Assembly: GCA_040357565.1 (NCBI GenBank)
Contig: JBDODJ010000126.1
Length of the DNA: 32,324 nucleotides
Direction: 5' to 3' (one strand)
Source of the DNA: Cercozoa sp. M6MM
Lineage: Eukaryota; Endomyxa: Ascetosporea
Shown: piece after piece, positions 31,341 through 32,324 of the stretch
How the letters are laid out: every line of letters begins with the position of its first letter
How positions within the stretch are numbered: the first letter of the stretch is position 1
The notes under the pieces: generated by a model
Told to the model about the DNA's origin: nothing
Database searches by the model: none
The model's input: only the letters and a program-made list of their open reading frames with translations
Position numbers and translations under genes: made by a program

Positions 31341-31350
31341 NNNNNNNNNN

Positions 31351-31410
<60 letters not shown>

Positions 31411-32266
31411 CACACACGCACACACACACACACGCACACGCACACACATGTAGGGAGTGCCGCGAAACGTTTTGATGATGCTCGAAGCAGGCCAGTGTGC
31501 ACACTCTCCGCCGTGCTTTCACGACGACACCGTGGTGTATCTCATGCAGGATGTCGTGCGTGCACGTGATCGGTATCGTTGTTGCGATGTATCCTAAATG
31601 TATTCATCTTCATACGAAACCAAATTGGAGTCTAGACCCGGGAGATTTCTGACGCACATCAATTGGAAAGCAGAGCTGTTGCGTGACGCGATCGCTAGCT
31701 CTGATGCTGAGGCTGCGCGTCTCTTGTACGATCTCCTTATTCCACGGTATGTGTGTGTGTGTGTGGGGCAACTGCCTTCCGTATGTCATAGGAGCATTGA
31801 AGACGAACGAATAATGCAGTTCGTCAGTGTACGATGTGTCTTGTCGCACTCTGGAGTAACGCTTGTATGTACGTCCCCATGTGTCCGCAGAATAGCGTGC
31901 AGGCGAGCGCCGTTGTCAAAGTCGCTAAAATTTGTGCCTGGGCTGATCGGTACCCTCTCTTCTTGAAACCCGTGTCGACACAGATTGTTCGATTGCAGTG
32001 CAAGTACGCACGTGGAGACACGACTGACAGAGACGTGGGTCACTGAGTGGCACCGTCAACTGTCCAGACAACAGCCGACCCGGAATACCGAGAGTGACCC
32101 GAGTGGGAAGAACGAGGACGTCGACGCCAAACTTGAGCGTGCTGCACGCCGTTTCGTCTCGTCGTTGTCGGTTGCAGCGTCGGTAGACCGTGTGCTCAGG
32201 AGACATTTTCAGCAGTGCCGACGTGACATCCGGCTGGCTGTCGTAAGTCGAAAAGGCTGCTGTCTT

Positions 32267-32316
<50 letters not shown>

Positions 32317-32324
32317 CGCACTAG
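30346..32324 (+). CDS. F-box protein with CxxC...CxxC zinc motif, 3' end outside window
   Basis: Exon 1 (30346-30384) reads MRLHELPNDLLVH; after a GTACC intron, exon 2 (30438-30487) gives VAKFLPIRQLYSVCARR. Together these make an F-box (LPxDLL..V..FLP...L...C..R...), the Skp1-binding motif of SCF ubiquitin ligases. The next exon gives PWLRRAADGAKVLWCRLC, the usual end of the domain. Later exons, in phase, give RRQKDLPELRHEILRSLV, NVQQKRQLHDYVFSL and CEECLRAPGNKRR. They continue LPGLSVQLCHSCSRG then RKYRCCSLQQAKKM, GVPRNVLMMLEAG, and HDDTVVYLMQDVVRARDR. Beyond that come NWKAELLRDAIASSDAEAA and RLLYDLLIPR, and a basic helical region VDAKLERAARRFVSSLS and DRVLRRHFQQCRRDIR, followed by a donor and a TG run at the edge. 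CEEC...CHSC followed by Y...QAKK resembles the XPA/Rad14 zinc module. The link between about 30620 and 30823 and the exons around 31800-32000 are unresolved, so two genes are possible. Confidence 0.68.
30924..31014. repeat. (TG)n microsatellite in an F-box gene intron
   Basis: About 45 TG units with one TATG interruption, followed closely by the acceptor CACCTGACAG. Confidence 0.95.
31288..31448. repeat. (CA)n microsatellite with assembly gap at 31341-31350
   Basis: A CA run with CG variants near its right end. Ten Ns mark an unresolved length. It fills the intron between the exons encoding LQQAKKM and GVPRNVLMML. Confidence 0.95.
32267..32315. repeat. (TG)n microsatellite at the right edge
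   Basis: About 24 TG units in the intron after DIRLAV. The contig window ends just after it. Confidence 0.9.

Overview
This is a gene-dense nuclear window from a eukaryote with many short introns. Genes lie on both strands, many separated by only 70-300 bp. Several genes are cytoskeletal or membrane-associated: twinfilin, a filamin-repeat protein, a fascin-type beta-trefoil/annexin fusion and a conventional kinesin. That set is commonest in opisthokonts, amoebozoans and related protists, but I cannot name the organism. Introns I could place are mostly 35-100 nt, or longer where they hold a (CA)n/(TG)n run. They use GT...AG ends with an unusually frequent GTAC donor. All gene models below were built by eye from reading frames, splice-site phase and family motifs, so individual exon edges are approximate.

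Layout, left to right. 1-334 (-): part of an NTF2-like (NXT/p15-type) gene leaving the left edge. 795-2713 (+): twinfilin. 2714-3806: spacer. 3807-10731 (-): a long many-exon gene with filamin-type Ig repeats, a poly-Asn tract, a hydrophobic segment and a PH-like C-terminus. 10899-12476 (-): secreted class-3 lipase with a full catalytic triad. 12767-13481 (+): possible small single-pass membrane protein. 13596-15396 (+): SET-domain protein with a post-SET motif. 15397-16225: spacer with a short tandem repeat. 16226-20162 (-): two beta-trefoil (fascin-like) domains, a Met/Gln/Pro/Asn-rich linker and four annexin repeats. 20523-22067 (+): multi-pass membrane protein with a 22-28 nt intron. 22771-23478 (+): CutA. 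23773-24854 (+): type I membrane protein of unknown family. 24924-25707 (+): RING-like small protein. 26182-30168 (-): kinesin-1 heavy chain. 30346-32324 (+): F-box protein with a CxxC...CxxC zinc motif, running off the right edge.

Four arrays of CA repeats contain 10-N runs, which look like assembly gaps. I saw no rRNA, tRNA, CRISPR array or intact transposon. The most interesting items are the fascin-annexin fusion, the filamin-repeat/PH-like protein, the F-box protein with an XPA-like zinc module, and the odd splicing signals.
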